From Straminergon stramineum (lineage: Eukaryota; Streptophyta; Bryopsida; Hypnales; Calliergonaceae), in assembly GCA_963920665.1 (NCBI GenBank), contig OY987271.1, positions 19,967,350 through 20,031,349 on the forward strand: a stretch of DNA of 64,000 bases. The letters are read 5' to 3'. Position 1 is the stretch's first letter; each line of letters begins with the position of its first letter. The position numbers and the translations under genes were made by a program. Under the pieces are notes generated by a model, which ran no database searches, was not told the DNA's origin, and saw only the letters and a list, made by a program, of their open reading frames with translations. Positions 21,381-33,523 of this stretch are shown piece by piece.

Positions 21381-22110
21381 GGCTATAGGATTGACAATAC
21401 TATGTGAAACTATCAATACTGTGTGTTAGTAGCATGTTGACAAATCAAAATTGTTGATTTGAGGCACTAGTGGATCTAAACGATCAATTCAGTACTATGA
21501 AGTGCTATAGACTACTACGGAGTACCATAGAAGCAATTAGAAGTAGACTATAGCAAATAGGAGTCTGTGGACCTTATAATTTATGGTAATTAAATTTATT
21601 TTTTAAAAATTCCATAAAAAAGTCATCTTGCTAGAAAAGATTGATCTCACATTGTACCAAAAAAACAATATAGGAAATTTTTTCCCTATTCCTAGCTTTC
21701 TCTCAGAGGAAGGTCACTTTGACTCTATGTGTGCAACAAACATGTTGCTATTTTCACAAAAACTCTTTGTTAGTCCATGAAAACGTAGTACACCTCCAAC
21801 ATATTCAATTTGTGGCTTCCAATTCGCATTTTGGGGTCAAAAATAGTGCTACCCCCCCCCCCCCCCCTGGCCAAAATAGACATCCAATTGAGGGTAGTTT
21901 GAAAATAGTAAACTAATTTTGAAATTTATAAAAAAATTAATCAATGTTTGAAACTATTGCATGTACCTTAATTCCAAATTTCACATGTTAAATGAACAAA
22001 CAATGTAAGAGTTATGAGCAAAAAACCACCCATCCGAGCACAAGAAGACAAAAGATATATAGGACAAGTGTTTCTTGCAATCACACAAGATTATAAGAAG
22101 TTCTTTTCCA
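21381..22110. other. Gene-free A+T-rich DNA with a C homopolymer
   Basis: No coding region is seen. A run of about 18 C lies near 21851. The sequence around the C-run (CATCCAATTGAGGGTAG) loosely resembles the minus strand near 56220, suggesting another dispersed repeat. Confidence 0.4.
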
Positions 22111-22691
22111 TTAAGCCCTAAACGTGTTGACGTCCATTTTCTGGACGATGAACAAATAGAAACTTGAGGTTCATCCTCCTAACTACTTGGATGAAAGTTA
22201 TTTTAATTTGTGAAGATACGTTATCAAGTTGTTGTCCTATCTAAGGGTTGGATTTGGTGTTACTAGAGTTCATATTTTTCTAAAATTACAAATGTGCAAG
22301 TATGTCAAGTGGTCAAATTGTATTGATTTTATTCAAAATTGGATTAGCCAAAATGAGGTCATAGATTTGAGGAACACAAAAATTTCAAAAAATTACCATG
22401 TGAAGAGAACCTCATTTCAAATCCATTCCAACAAATTTTACTTAGAAAATGATAATATTTTACTTGCAATCAAATTTTGAAGGAATATTGGAATTTCTCT
22501 TTCAAAATTTATAAAAAAAGATTCGTGATAACATTGGTGAATCTAACCGTACAGATGGAATCTACAAATCAAAATCTTCAACTTTTATTTGCATTGCATT
22601 TCAATTCCAAAATATGCTCCCAAATAGCACTTTATAATGATTTTTCTCAAATCATCAATTTAGGAGATGAATCTGGATGTTTAGGGGTTAA
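22111..22691. mobile_element. TTAA element, family B, opposite orientation (581 bp)
   Basis: It starts TTAAGCCCTAAACGTG and ends GGATGTTTAGGGGTTAA. It is colinear with the reverse complement of 16880-17479. It also supplies an intact empty site, GCCAAAATGAGGTC, at about 22338, for the insertion found in the third copy at 45739-46056. Confidence 0.75.
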
Positions 22692-22951
22692 GTTCCAAAT
22701 TTTAAGTTTTAATCATAGTGATTATAGTGTTCAAATTTCAAACAATGACTTGAATACAAACACATCCCAACCACACAAAAATGCATTTTTTCATCCATCA
22801 ATTTTTTTGAAAATTCTTGTGTTTATTTCTTCAACATTTATATGGATAGATTATGAAGATTTTGCTTTGCACGTATTCTACAATATGGAGGATATTGGTA
22901 GATCTGACCTCAAAAAGTAACTTTTTCAATTCAATAAATGACCTTTAGTGG

Positions 22952-23182
22952 TTAACCCTTAAAGGATGGACTGGTGACCGTGAAAATCATGCTTTGGGGA
23001 ACCGTGTGACATCATCTACTTTAAAAAAATACAAATATACACATTGGAGGTCAAAGTACTGTAGAAGATCTTCCTTTTCCGCCCCAAATTCCAAGGATGA
23101 ATAGTTGCAGTTCTGTCCTACAGAGAGAGATTCCTTGTCATCCATCGGACACTAGACGTCCGTGTCGACGTTTATGGGTTAA
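22952..23182. mobile_element. TTAA MITE, family A copy (231 bp)
   Basis: It starts TTAACCCTTAAAGGATGGAC and ends GTCGACGTTTATGGGTTAA. Conserved blocks are GGTGACCGTGAAAATCAT, ACCGTGTGACATCATCTAC, GTAGAAGATCTTCC and CATCCATCGGACA. It lies about 520 bp upstream of the SKS start codon. Confidence 0.8.
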
Positions 23183-23699
23183 GGGTTAAATTTGTTCAAC
23201 AGTACTCCGGTAGCCACGGCATGATTCATCACCGGCTTTCACAGGATCAAGGAGTCTCCAGGCACCTCACAGTCGGTTTCAGTGAGGGATCGTCCTTTCT
23301 TGAAGTTGTAGCCATTCTCATGATTTCGCAACAACCGTTCAAGAACTCGATTTCATCATTTTACGTCAACTATTGCTTCAATCAACATATTTTCATCAAC
23401 ATTTTATTGAACTCACTGATATCGATGCAAGACTGAGATATCAGTTCCTTCTCCATTCCAAGGTTTCTCACAACCTCGATCAAGGGTTTTACACTGGCAT
23501 GATTCCGACAGTCTTCGATCGAAGCTGCAGTATTTCTGAAATTGTGTGGAACTCTTTTCAAGTGAAGTGGCAGATCGAGTGGCCAATAGTTGAATTTCTT
23601 CTTTTTTTTGTCTGCATATTTTTCTAATTGAAGGTTACTCCTTGATTGTTTCATGTTTTTGGAGAGGTCAAGAGAAGGGAAATGTAAGTGGCAGGATAT

Positions 23700-26600
23700 A
23701 TGCCGGTGAGGATGTTGATATTTGCATACACTCTGGTCGTTCTTCTTTTCAGCTTGAGAGAAGGGGTTGCGGAAGACCCATATCAGTATGAGGATTGGAC
23801 TGTGTCTTACATCAGTGTTTCACCATTAGGAGTTACGCAAAAAGTAAGTGTCTCTCTCTCTACCAAGCTTCATAAGTGTCAGATTTATCAGCGACTTAGA
23901 AAAATTGTAGTAAGTTGGTGGATTTTGCTGATCTTTTTGTGAGTATTCTAAAAGATCTTTTGGTTTAAAAATGACCTTGATCATATTTGTGAGAATACTA
24001 GAATTCAGATGGGGTTGAAATTATATCACCAGAAGCAGTGAAGAGCATTACATGAGTTGATAAAAAACAAGTAAAGTTGAATTAAGGAAAATCCCCCCAA
24101 GTGACCCACTCAAAAGTGTTAAAAAACATCATGAGGCGTCTTGGTCCTTCGGGGTTTCATGCCGACCATGAGTGTCAGATCCTCACGCAGATGCAAATAT
24201 GTCATCGTGAAGTTCGAACACTTTTTTAGGTTCACTGATGGTAATGATATTAATTCTCAAAAATGCAGTGTATATTTCTGCATAATAATCAAACATACTT
24301 GCTTCTTTTAATCGTCATTGAGACCATCATGAAGATGTGGTCCCGAAGATCCTCATTTTATCATTCGAACTCTTCATTTTAGAGTTCAGAAGATGTGCTC
24401 AGAAAGCTCTTGAAAGAAACTTGAGCCTGCGGGTTTTGATTTTGTTTTAACAATTTTTAAAATGACATAACCCGACTGGTTGCCAACACTTTGTGAAACC
24501 AATTTCATATGCCTGAGCTGACCTTGACTGTCTGATCGTTCATGAATTGCATGTTGTAATGGAAGGTAATAGCCATAAACGATCAATTTCCAGGACCTCA
24601 GCTGGAGACGACAACCAATTACAATTTAGTAATCAACGTGCACAACGAACTCGATGAGCCCCTGCTAATTACTTGGTAAGCAAGCTCCCTGCAATCTTTT
24701 TATGTTGCCGTAACTGGAGGACACTAATTGAGTTCTTTTATAATTTTAACCACAGTTTAGGAGTGAAATTTCTGAGATGTTTATTGGCGAGACTTGAGTA
24801 ACAATTGAGAAATCTGCCGAGATCAAGTTATAATCAGAATGTATGAATCTCTTATGCAATTGCTAAGCGGTAGATTGGAGAGCACCATTGAAAGGACTAT
24901 AGAGAGCCCCGTTTTAATTCAAGGATGAGTGACCCATAGACATCATGCTTTCACCCAATGGTTGCGAACTGAAGGCCAACTGAGTCTATTGGAAGAGATG
25001 AGCTGCTGTTGGTAACACGAGACTGTCAATAGGAGACAGGAACAGGTACCTAATGGTTTTAGTATCCTCTATCTTACACCAATTTTGCCTCAATAAAATT
25101 AATTACCAACCGTTCCGGACGGCAAGGCAAAATTTACCTGATAAATTATTACATTGGCGTGATTCAAAGTATCAATGTAGAAAGCTATCAAATTTTAGAC
25201 TAGTGCAGATTCAAGTTTCTAAATGGCCATATGGAATAGCGTCTCTGTTGTGAATTTCCACCAATATATGGAGACGAATCTCCATACATTGGTGAATATT
25301 CTTATTGGAGACGATTGTGATCCTAAGCCTCAAATTCTCATCAAGAACATGAGCTAGCCCTCGCATTCCAAGGTTTTTGAAGCCTCCTCTCTTGGAATGC
25401 AAGTCTCGTTCTCGCTCTCTGACACCTCCAACTGTTATTAAATTTTTTTGTTTGTGCAGGGATGGCATCAAGATGCGCAAGAATGCATGGCAAGATGGGG
25501 TTGAGGGCACCAATTGCCCCATCCAACCAGGTCGCAGTTGGACATACCATTTCAAAATGAAGGACCAGATAGGAAGCTACTATTACTACCCCTCTTTGAT
25601 GTTTCAGAAAGCAGCTGGAGGATTTGGCAGCATCAGAGTAAATCCCCGCCGTGTCATTGCCTCACCATTTGCCCCTCCTGCAGATGACTTTGTGGTGCTC
25701 ATTGGAGACTGGTATAAGACTGACCATCAGGTCAGTTATTTCCTCCTTCACAGCTATCCCTCATGGACAACCGTTTTCTTTTCACACACTAGTAGAAAAC
25801 AGTGTCCGAATCAGCACATTTTGTTGCTTGGGACGACTTGATTAGAACATGAATCAACGAAGTTGTGTTGCTTCGGACGGCTTGATTCGAACATTGTTTT
25901 CTGCTTGTGACACATATTTTTATTTCCGTGTGTGATCTCTGAAATTGGGTTCTCCTCAGAGGAAAATTTTGCAGATTTGGCTCGTGAGTTCCATTCAATT
26001 CCCACGTAGTTCACCGTTCAAGTCATGCATTTATCAACATTCATAGTCTATGCTTACAAGGCATTTTTTGGGTCACATTGTACACCTGTCATCACGCAAA
26101 ACCATATTACTACATGCATTGTGCATCAATGAACACAAGAAACTAAGAGTCCTAGAGACCAAGTAACTACAAAATTTCTTCTACCGGCTGGCTAAGAAAG
26201 TTGATTTTCAAAGTTCACTATGAAGCAGGTCCACTTTTCCTCGGCATTATATTCATGTAACTAGAAAGAAATGATACTAATAGGTAGCACGCCTATGTCG
26301 TGAACAATGTGCTTGGAACAGACATTGAGATCTGCCGTGGACGAAGGCCATCTGCTATGGCCACCTGACGGTATACTTATCAACGGCAAGGGACCAGATC
26401 AGACCTCATTCACTGTTGATCAGGGTACGTTGCACCATTCCTTTACTATTAAAATTCCACCAAAGAACTTGACAATAATATCAATAATTTGAAGGGTTTA
26501 GCAACATTTTTTCAGGAACGCTTTTAGCTGCATGCATCGTTTTGGTACATGCCTCAACAACGTTTTTCCAGCAAACATGCAAATTTTGGAACATGATTAA

Positions 26601-29600
26601 GCAAACATAAACATTTTTTCAGAAAACATGCTCCAAAACGTTGTTCATTTTGGAGAGTGTTTAGTTGAAACGTTGAATTTCAACTTTGGAATCACATCTG
26701 CGTATTATTAGCAACGTTCAATCGTTGCTACAAAACGTTGCTGGAGGACTTGAATTCTAGTACTGATTTTCTCAAAGAAAGCACTGATGATGTCCCTCAA
26801 CAAGTTCTAATTTGATGTACACAGGAAAAACATACCGATTCCGAATATCCAATGTTGGTCTGACACAGACACTAAATTTCAGAATTCAAGGGCACCGCTT
26901 ACTGCTGGTGGAGACTGAGGGTTCCTATGTGAAACAGACCTATTATTCCTCACTGGATGTCCACTTGGGCCAGTCCTACTCTGTCTTGGTAACGATGGAG
27001 CAGAGTGTGCCGGCAGACTTTCACATTGTTGCAAGCACAAGATTCGGTTGGCCCAAGCTTTCGGGCTTGGCTGTGCTTCACTACTCAACTTCTCACGATG
27101 GATTTGCATCTGAAGATTTGCCTCCAGTGCCGAACGATGTTCAATCCTCTCTTGAGCAAGCGAGAAGCATCAAGTGAGAGCTCTTGACCTGAAATATTGT
27201 TCTGGTTTTAATTTATTTCATCAAAGTGCTAAGAAGAAAAAACCTTTATGTGAGAGATTTAATGTACCACGCATTATAACTAAGCTTTTGGGCTATGGAT
27301 GCCATGAACTCAATCCAAACCATATCTAGAGAGGTGACAACCAAGCAATAGCCATGTAATCAGCCATTTTCCTTTGGGCTAAACCTGGCCAGATTTCATC
27401 AATATTTTGGTCGAACTACAACCTTACAAAAGGTCTTAGAAAAAAATGGAATTATTTATCCAGATTTTAGATCAAATTTGTTTGGTAATTTGTTACGTAC
27501 TGCCGAAAATTGTGTTGCAGCCACCACATTCAATATCAAAAAATATTGCTCAAACTTCTCCAAGATTGGTAGCCTCAACCGAATTCTTGGAGTGGATGAC
27601 GCAAAATGAAGAAAAAAAGGTGAAGCTAATGGTGCCATGGGTGCAGGTGGAATTTGACAGCTGGTGCGGCACGGCTCAACCCACAAGGCTCTTACAACTA
27701 TGGCCAGATCAATGTGTCCAAGACATACGTCTTTGCAAACAACCCTCTGCAAGTGAAAGGGAAGCAACGATACACGGTCAATGGAGTCTCCTTTGTTGGA
27801 ACCGGCACACCACTCAAACTGGCGGACTATCTGAAGCTGGAGGGAGTATTTCACGTAGGCTCTATTCCCGAGCACCCCATTGCATGGGCCACTCCCTCGT
27901 TTTCCAGCTCCGTGCTTAGCTGCGACTTCCGAGCCTTTGTTGAACTTGTGTTTCAGAATGGGGAGAGCACTATGCAGTCGTGGCATCTGGATGGCTACGC
28001 CTTTTTCGTCGTCGGGTACGTTAGGCCGGCACACCCTGTGACTTCATCTCACCTTTGAATTGCTGGTCCCTTGTCAAAGGACACTTAATATGTGGATGTC
28101 AGTTTCGTAATAACTCATTCAAACCGGTCATTCTTAAGTTTTTTAGTGTCGCATCACGTTTTGACAATGGCCTAGGACATTAATACCAGAGTTCGACTTG
28201 GTATTATCTGAGTCTCATCAACATCAGAGAGTTAGTTTGTCATTGTCAAGTGCTGAAAATTCAACAAGAAGGTCGAGAGTGAAGAGGGAATTTGCATTGA
28301 CAAGGTAAACACAAACCATTAGAGAAAGTTTGGACTCTCCGGAGAGCTGCCAGGGTTTGACAAACCAGTCTATTTTTGGAGCCTATAGAAGCTACTCAAG
28401 AGAGGGAATTTTCTGACAAAACAAAGATTCACCTTGTGTGAATATTGGGAGTTCTAAAAGTATATTTCAGTTTTCTATACCACAATTGTCAGAGGAGGTG
28501 CTTCAGGGGTGCTTTGGGGGTGCTTTCAAATATCAAAACAACACTTGTCACAACCCTAACTAATAGTACTTGACAGTGAATGCTCTGACATTTGGAAGTG
28601 ATGAAGTGCAGAAATAGGGGAAAAATTCTTCAAGCAAAATAAATGTAATACAGTGAGGGTCCCTATGGGCACTTCCTGGCAGCCCTCTGGAGAGTCCAAA
28701 CTTTCTCTAATGCACAAAGAACAAGAATGAGTTGGACACTATTATGCTTTGTGTTAAAATATATGCCACCATAAATTTTCTTTATCTGCATGGGCTCAAA
28801 TGACACTCTGGCTTTGATGTTAGATATTGTTATATATAGAAGTGTAATACCCTAGGACCTTGAATTAAACTGAAGAATGTTTGACATCAAACAAAAATGT
28901 GCACCATGGTACAGCTTGGCAAGCCGATACCTCAGCTTTAGGTGGCCAAAAAATCAAAAACACTGCCAACCAGTCCAATTGAATTACCTGGCAGACTTCA
29001 CTAGGCCAATCCCCTCCTCTTCATTCTCCTGATTAGTTCAAATGCATCCCTGCAAATGCTGTTTTTATTGATATTGCATCAGAAGGTTTGCACTAGTGTT
29101 TCCAATGTAATCAAATGGTTTAGGTACAAAATTCTGCTTCAGAATTAGTTTTGTACTTATTTATTGATTGATTCCTTTCATTATGGGTTGATCCAGTGAT
29201 CCAGTCTAAACAAGTTGTTGAAACTCCTGATAACGCAGAATGGGTCCGGGTAGTTGGAATCAAGAGGCACGGCGAACCTACAATATGGTAGATGCAGTAG
29301 CTCGCACCACCACTCAGGTGCAACTAATTCCAGACTTGAAATACGGTGGTGTTGGATTCGAATCAATCTGCTGAATAATTTAACAAGCAGATATGTTATG
29401 AGAAGCTCTGCCCCTTTCAAAGTGCAACTAGAAAGCTACAATAGCCTCTAAAACTTACTAGAGTCTCTGAAGGAGTACTGTAAACATACCTTATTTCATG
29501 TTCGAAACTAAGGCTTAGTTTTAAGCACACATAAGAACCTGCTCAAACTTCTTCAGTTGTTGTAAGTAGAGCTTGTGTTCTACATATGCAGTGTCTCCTT

Positions 29601-30192
29601 TTCCATGTCAAAGTTGTACTAGTCCATAAGTTGGATCCTCTTTAAGTCATGCACAATGAAGGGTCTAAAATGAAGCGCATCATGCTAAACAAGAACAAGA
29701 TTAGGAGATATAATCATGCTCTCCATCTCCAATGCTTGATTGCCATATCTATAGAAAATGGCTCAGTAGACGTTATGTACCACTGACTATTGTTTAATCA
29801 AATAGCTAAGATTCTGTGTGACATAGGCTATAGTGTGAAAACTTGTCTTTTACTTTTGATTGTGTAGATCCCCAACTCACAATGACAGCCATTTAGGCTA
29901 ACCACTCATTGAAAGTACGCATGTAGAAAAATTCATCTTTCAAGTATCTTACACATGGTTTGAGGCTGAGGTGGTGCAGGTGTATGGCAACCACTGGACG
30001 GCGGTGATGGTGGAGCTAGACAATCCTGGGCTTTGGAACCTCCGGTCACAAGAGCTGCAACGACAATGGCTGGGGCAGGAGCTCTACCTCCGAGTTGAGA
30101 ATCCCCTGATCTCTGATGATGACCATGGCAAGACCCGTGAAGCTGCCCCTCCTCACAACCTTCTCTTGTGTGGCAAAGCTGTCTCAACATGA
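23700..30192 (+). CDS. SKS: SKU5-similar (SKS) multicopper-oxidase-like secreted protein
   Basis: Eight exons join in frame to 545 aa: 23700-23843, 24566-24675, 25460-25730, 26322-26424, 26825-27173, 27647-28015, 29239-29317 and 29980-30192. Residues 1 to about 25 form a signal peptide (MPVRMLIFAYTLVVLLFSL). Three cupredoxin-like domains follow, with family motifs AINDQFPGPQLE, WQDGVEGTNCPIQPG, VLIGDWYKTDHQ, DGILINGKGPDQ, RFRISNVGLTQTLNFRIQGH, WNLTAGAARLNPQGS and NPGLWNLRS. The copper ligands of true ascorbate oxidases or laccases are missing: ITWDGI replaces the first His pair, YYYPSLMFQ the second, QSWHLDGY the HPWHLHGH site, and WNLRSQELQRQW the HCH site. That is typical of SKS proteins, which act in the apoplast or wall and are linked to directional growth. 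The C-terminus (GKAVST) has no hydrophobic tail, so no GPI anchor is expected. Exon 7 (27 codons spanning the junctions) was placed by its MGPGSWNQEARRTYNMVDAV motif and matching phase. Confidence 0.92.
25259..25294. repeat. Short hairpin in SKS intron 2
   Basis: CACCAATATATGGAGA at 25259 pairs with TCTCCATACATTGGTG ending at 25294, with one mismatch and a 4-nt loop. Weaker pairing extends outward to CGTCTC / GAGACG. It may be the core of a small foldback element. Confidence 0.55.
28317..28712. mobile_element. MITE in SKS intron 6 with ~37-bp TIRs
   Basis: The left end CATTAGAGAAAGTTTGGACT and the right end AGTCCAAACTTTCTCTAATG are exact inverted repeats over 20 bp. The match continues imperfectly through CTCC(G)GAGAG and GCTGCCAGG. 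CACAAAC (28310-28316) and CACAAAG (28713-28719) flank it as a near-perfect 7-bp repeat. Long TIRs with a target duplication of 7-9 bp fit a hAT- or Mutator-type MITE. It lies well away from the splice sites of the 1.2-kb intron. Confidence 0.72.
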
Positions 30193-30438
30193 CTCATAAG
30201 TCATAACATTCTTGAAAAAGAATAGTGGTCTAAATTTTCTTGCACCAAAATCTTATTCAACCATGGTGGTGAGGTGTCTGGGTTCATGTAGAAAAATAAT
30301 ATTTTTTGTAGAACATGGAGAAAATGATTGGTGATAAAGACCATTACAACTGGTGTTAAACATTCCTTTACTTTATATGGTTGCCTAACATGTTTCTTCT
30401 ATGCATGATGCCTTCGTATCTTCTCTAAACTAATTTAC

Positions 30439-30819
30439 TTAACCCATAAACGCCGATGCGGACGTTTTTCGTCCGATGAATAACAAGAAAGTAATCTGTA
30501 GGAAGTAGGAATGTAGTTTTTCAACCGTGTTTTTTTTAACACAATTGTGGAGACGTGCTGCATCCTGGAGGGCCAAAAATACTGTCATTCAGATGCATTC
30601 ATAATTTTAGGGAGCATAGACATGGAGGACAGAACACGGAAATACCCGTGCACGGTGTTAGGTCGTAGGCTGCCCTCCTACAATTTTCATGAGGGCAACG
30701 AGAGTTCCCCTTTCTTTGGTACTGTTCATGAACGTGTTTCTCTCCCACGGTCAGTGCATAATGAACAGTACTCAGCCCGCCTTTTCCCCGCGGGGACCAG
30801 TCCGTCGTTTAGGGGTTAA
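30439..30819. mobile_element. Long TTAA MITE related to family A (381 bp)
   Basis: It starts TTAACCCATAAACGCCGATG and ends TCCGTCGTTTAGGGGTTAA, with CGGACGTTTTTCGTCCGATGA near the left end as in inverted family A copies. The interior is longer and richer in G+C than the 220-246 bp copies. It lies about 250 bp past the SKS stop codon, so it may be near or within the 3' transcript end. Confidence 0.7.
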
Positions 30820-31483
30820 TAAATTTCAATGTCTGTCAAACAGCGAAACAATCATTTACCTCTCATTTGAAGGAGGGCCTTTTTGCTTTGAACTGAAGAT
30901 TGAAAGCGTTCCTGGCAGGGGTTAGTTTCGCAACTGGTTACCTTAAATGTTTGGCATCATGCTCTCGCACAATGGCTTGCACAATGACTTGGCAAGTCCT
31001 CCCTTCTACTAGTGTTTTGTTAGAGTTCAATAAATAAGAATGAAATTGAGTTACATGCGGCATTTATTTGTCTTTCAAGAAAATTTGACTGAAAGTGCAA
31101 CCCCTTTTGTTGTGAGGTGTGCCACCCCTCTGATATCTGGAGGTTTGTGGAGACATCAAATTATCACTGGCCATAAAATTAAGAAGATAGAAGGCGAGGC
31201 AAATCTTTAGGAAGAACAAAAAAACTTACGCACAAACACTTCTGAAGATCTGAGCAAAGTCTTTTCAGTGAATATTAATTGGTCACAACGTGACCCGGAC
31301 TGACAACATGGTCGACTAATTGAACCGGCTATAAAATGTAGAAGGATAACTTCCCACATAACGCACTACCCACAACTGCAGAGTCGTCCACCGGCTTCTT
31401 CTCAAGCGGTCAACGAAAAGACTAGAACTAAGCACCTGTACGACTAGTCTTATCATTCATGATCGCAGAATATACACTCCAAT
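30820..31483. other. Convergent 3' intergenic region
   Basis: This is the space between the TTAA element and the stop codon of the minus-strand USP-like gene. I see no coding region. AATAAATAAG at about 31030 could serve a polyadenylation role on +. Confidence 0.4.
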
Positions 31484-33523
31484 TTACAGGGGTAGTAAGA
31501 GAACAGGGCAAGGGACAAACTCCGCTAGCAAGTTGCTGTCGATATGTTTGGCGTGCATAGATTCCATGCTCAGCACAACTAAGTCCAAATTCATATCATC
31601 TGCTATCTCTCCGATCAGAACTGCAGGTCGCTTGCCTTCTCCTATCCTCTCCATCAACTTAAACTCTTCGAAACCTCCTGCATGCATCAATGGCATGGCA
31701 TTATAAAACGCTTCAAGAGGCACTGTGCAAGACTAGGTAACGTAAGGGCAATTTATATCAAAGCTGCGACGGATATGTAACACATTTGATAAGCGTTTAC
31801 CTTCTGAAAGATGCCACCGTATGTTCTTCATGCGTATATCATGGTCCTCCTGTAACTCCGACTTCTCTTCATCAATCACTGAAAAAAGTAAAATTCCAAT
31901 GTAAATAGCATGAACAAGAGGTAAATTGGAAGTGTCTCTACCCTAAATAGTAATGTGTAGGTTTCATATGCCTCATTCCATAGTATATTTCTCATTATAC
32001 TTCTCAATTGACAATTTAATCATCCTATTTGACAAGCTTAGGATACCACTGCTTCTAAAATCACAAGCCACAATTCTACAAGGAAAAAAACTCATTCTTT
32101 GATATGATTGGGTCCAATATGTTACTATTGATTTTAACACATGTCTTTTTTTTTTTCAGCAGCGAACCTTCTTAAAGCATTTTTGTATCATTTTTGTGTC
32201 ATCGTTCAGTCTCTCCTTCGGCGTGGAGACAATAAACGAACTGCAAACTCTACCCTAAATCGTTTTTTGTCTAACACCAGAGAATTACACTACTAATTTG
32301 GCAGCAATATCTGTGAGTATTCCTGTTCAAAGAATTGAGGAATAGCGAGAGGATTCCAAAATCCAGATCCATAAACTTACCCACAACAGTAATGTCGGCC
32401 CCAAATATTGTGGCAAGGGCTGTGGTAGAGGCAGCAGCCTGGAAGGGAAGAGCCAGAAGCTTTCCATCAGCGCCCATGTTGTTGGCACTTTTCAAGACTA
32501 GATAAAAAGAAAACAGGATGAAACGAAGCACAACACTACGAAAATGGTAGTAAAAATAGGGCCAACCTGGCGAGTAGCTTCAGATAAGTACGGATTGCGG
32601 TCCATGATGATTGGAAGTAGCACATGCTTGAAATTGGTAACTCCTGCTACAGACACGCCATCACTTGCAGACTGCGGTTGGGCCTGCGCCTGTACCATTA
32701 CTGTTCCAAGCCATGTTTGCAGAATTAGTCCTAAATTAAACTGCACAAAAAAACTGAAAAGCTTCTCTTCATATAAACATCCAAAAACTAATTAATTTCT
32801 ACCATTGGATTAAGGTGAGTCACGGCTGTATGATCCCTCCCTTCCCCCATCTGGATGAGTAGGGGACATGGTCTCCTCAGAGTCCTCAACATAGCAATTC
32901 CAATAAACAATCTGAAACCCAAATTGAAGAGCATTGGAGACCAAGAATGGAAAATGAAAGAATTGCATGGAGAATGCACTAGAAGTTGACACCTAACCCT
33001 CCATGTTTTATCCCAAGAGACTAGGGTTCAGAATAGGGGTGGAGTGCAATGGAATAGGGGTGGAATTTAGAATTCAACAAGTTTGCTGAAATCTGACATC
33101 TACTGTGACTCCCCTACGAAGCATATTCAACAAGAGTTTCAACGAATCGCCCTAATCCCAATTCACGGACACAAAGAAGATTGCATGGAGAATACACTAA
33201 AGCTTGCCACCATTCTTTATGCCAAGTGAACAAAAATGAAGTGCAAGGGAACGGAACTGCAGTTCAGAATCCAACAAAACAAATTCATTAAAACTTAGTG
33301 CGACTCCCTGTAATCGATAAGTACCTGAAAATTTGGAATTGGACCTCGCTCGGATTGCCGGAGCATAGGTCGGCGTATAACCACATCTGTACCGGCAAAT
33401 GCTTTTAGCATTCACGCTCAGCGACAGGGCAGAACCGGCTTTGCGACAGGGGCATCCTGAGGCTCTTGAAACCACAGCACTCACAAATGTCGCCTGAGCT
33501 CCACACTGCATCGCCATGGCCAT
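31484..33523 (-). CDS. Plastid-targeted universal-stress-protein-like protein
   Basis: Five exons on the minus strand, 33523-33325, 32700-32567, 32438-32381, 31878-31801 and 31677-31484, join in frame to 220 aa. An alternative acceptor, with exon 2 starting at 32643, also keeps frame and gives 201 aa. The first ~66 residues are rich in Ala, Ser, Arg and Cys with almost no acidic residues, as in a chloroplast transit peptide. The rest is a USP / adenine-nucleotide alpha-hydrolase-like fold: FKHVLLPIIMDRNPYLSEATRQ, then AAASTTALATIFGADITVVVIDE, an Asp/Glu-rich strand, and DLVVLSMESMHAKHIDSNLLAEFVPCPVLLLPL at the end. The terminal strand CPVLLLP is typical of USPs. The Gly-rich ATP-binding G-x2-G-x9-G(S/T) motif is replaced by SMESMHAKHIDSN, so ATP binding in the MJ0577 manner is unlikely. 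The exact function is unknown to me. The gene converges on the SKS gene. Confidence 0.82.

Noticed and set aside
22477..22920. 147-codon open frame on +
   Set aside because: It overlaps the right end of a family B TTAA element, has A+T-rich composition-driven residues (Asn, Ile, Phe, Lys) and no recognisable domain.
25787..25915. CACTAGTAGAAAA in SKS intron 3, resembling a CACTA transposon end
   Set aside because: No matching reverse-complement end or 3-bp duplication was found. The neighbouring GACGACTTGATT/GACGGCTTGATT repeats are too short to define an element.
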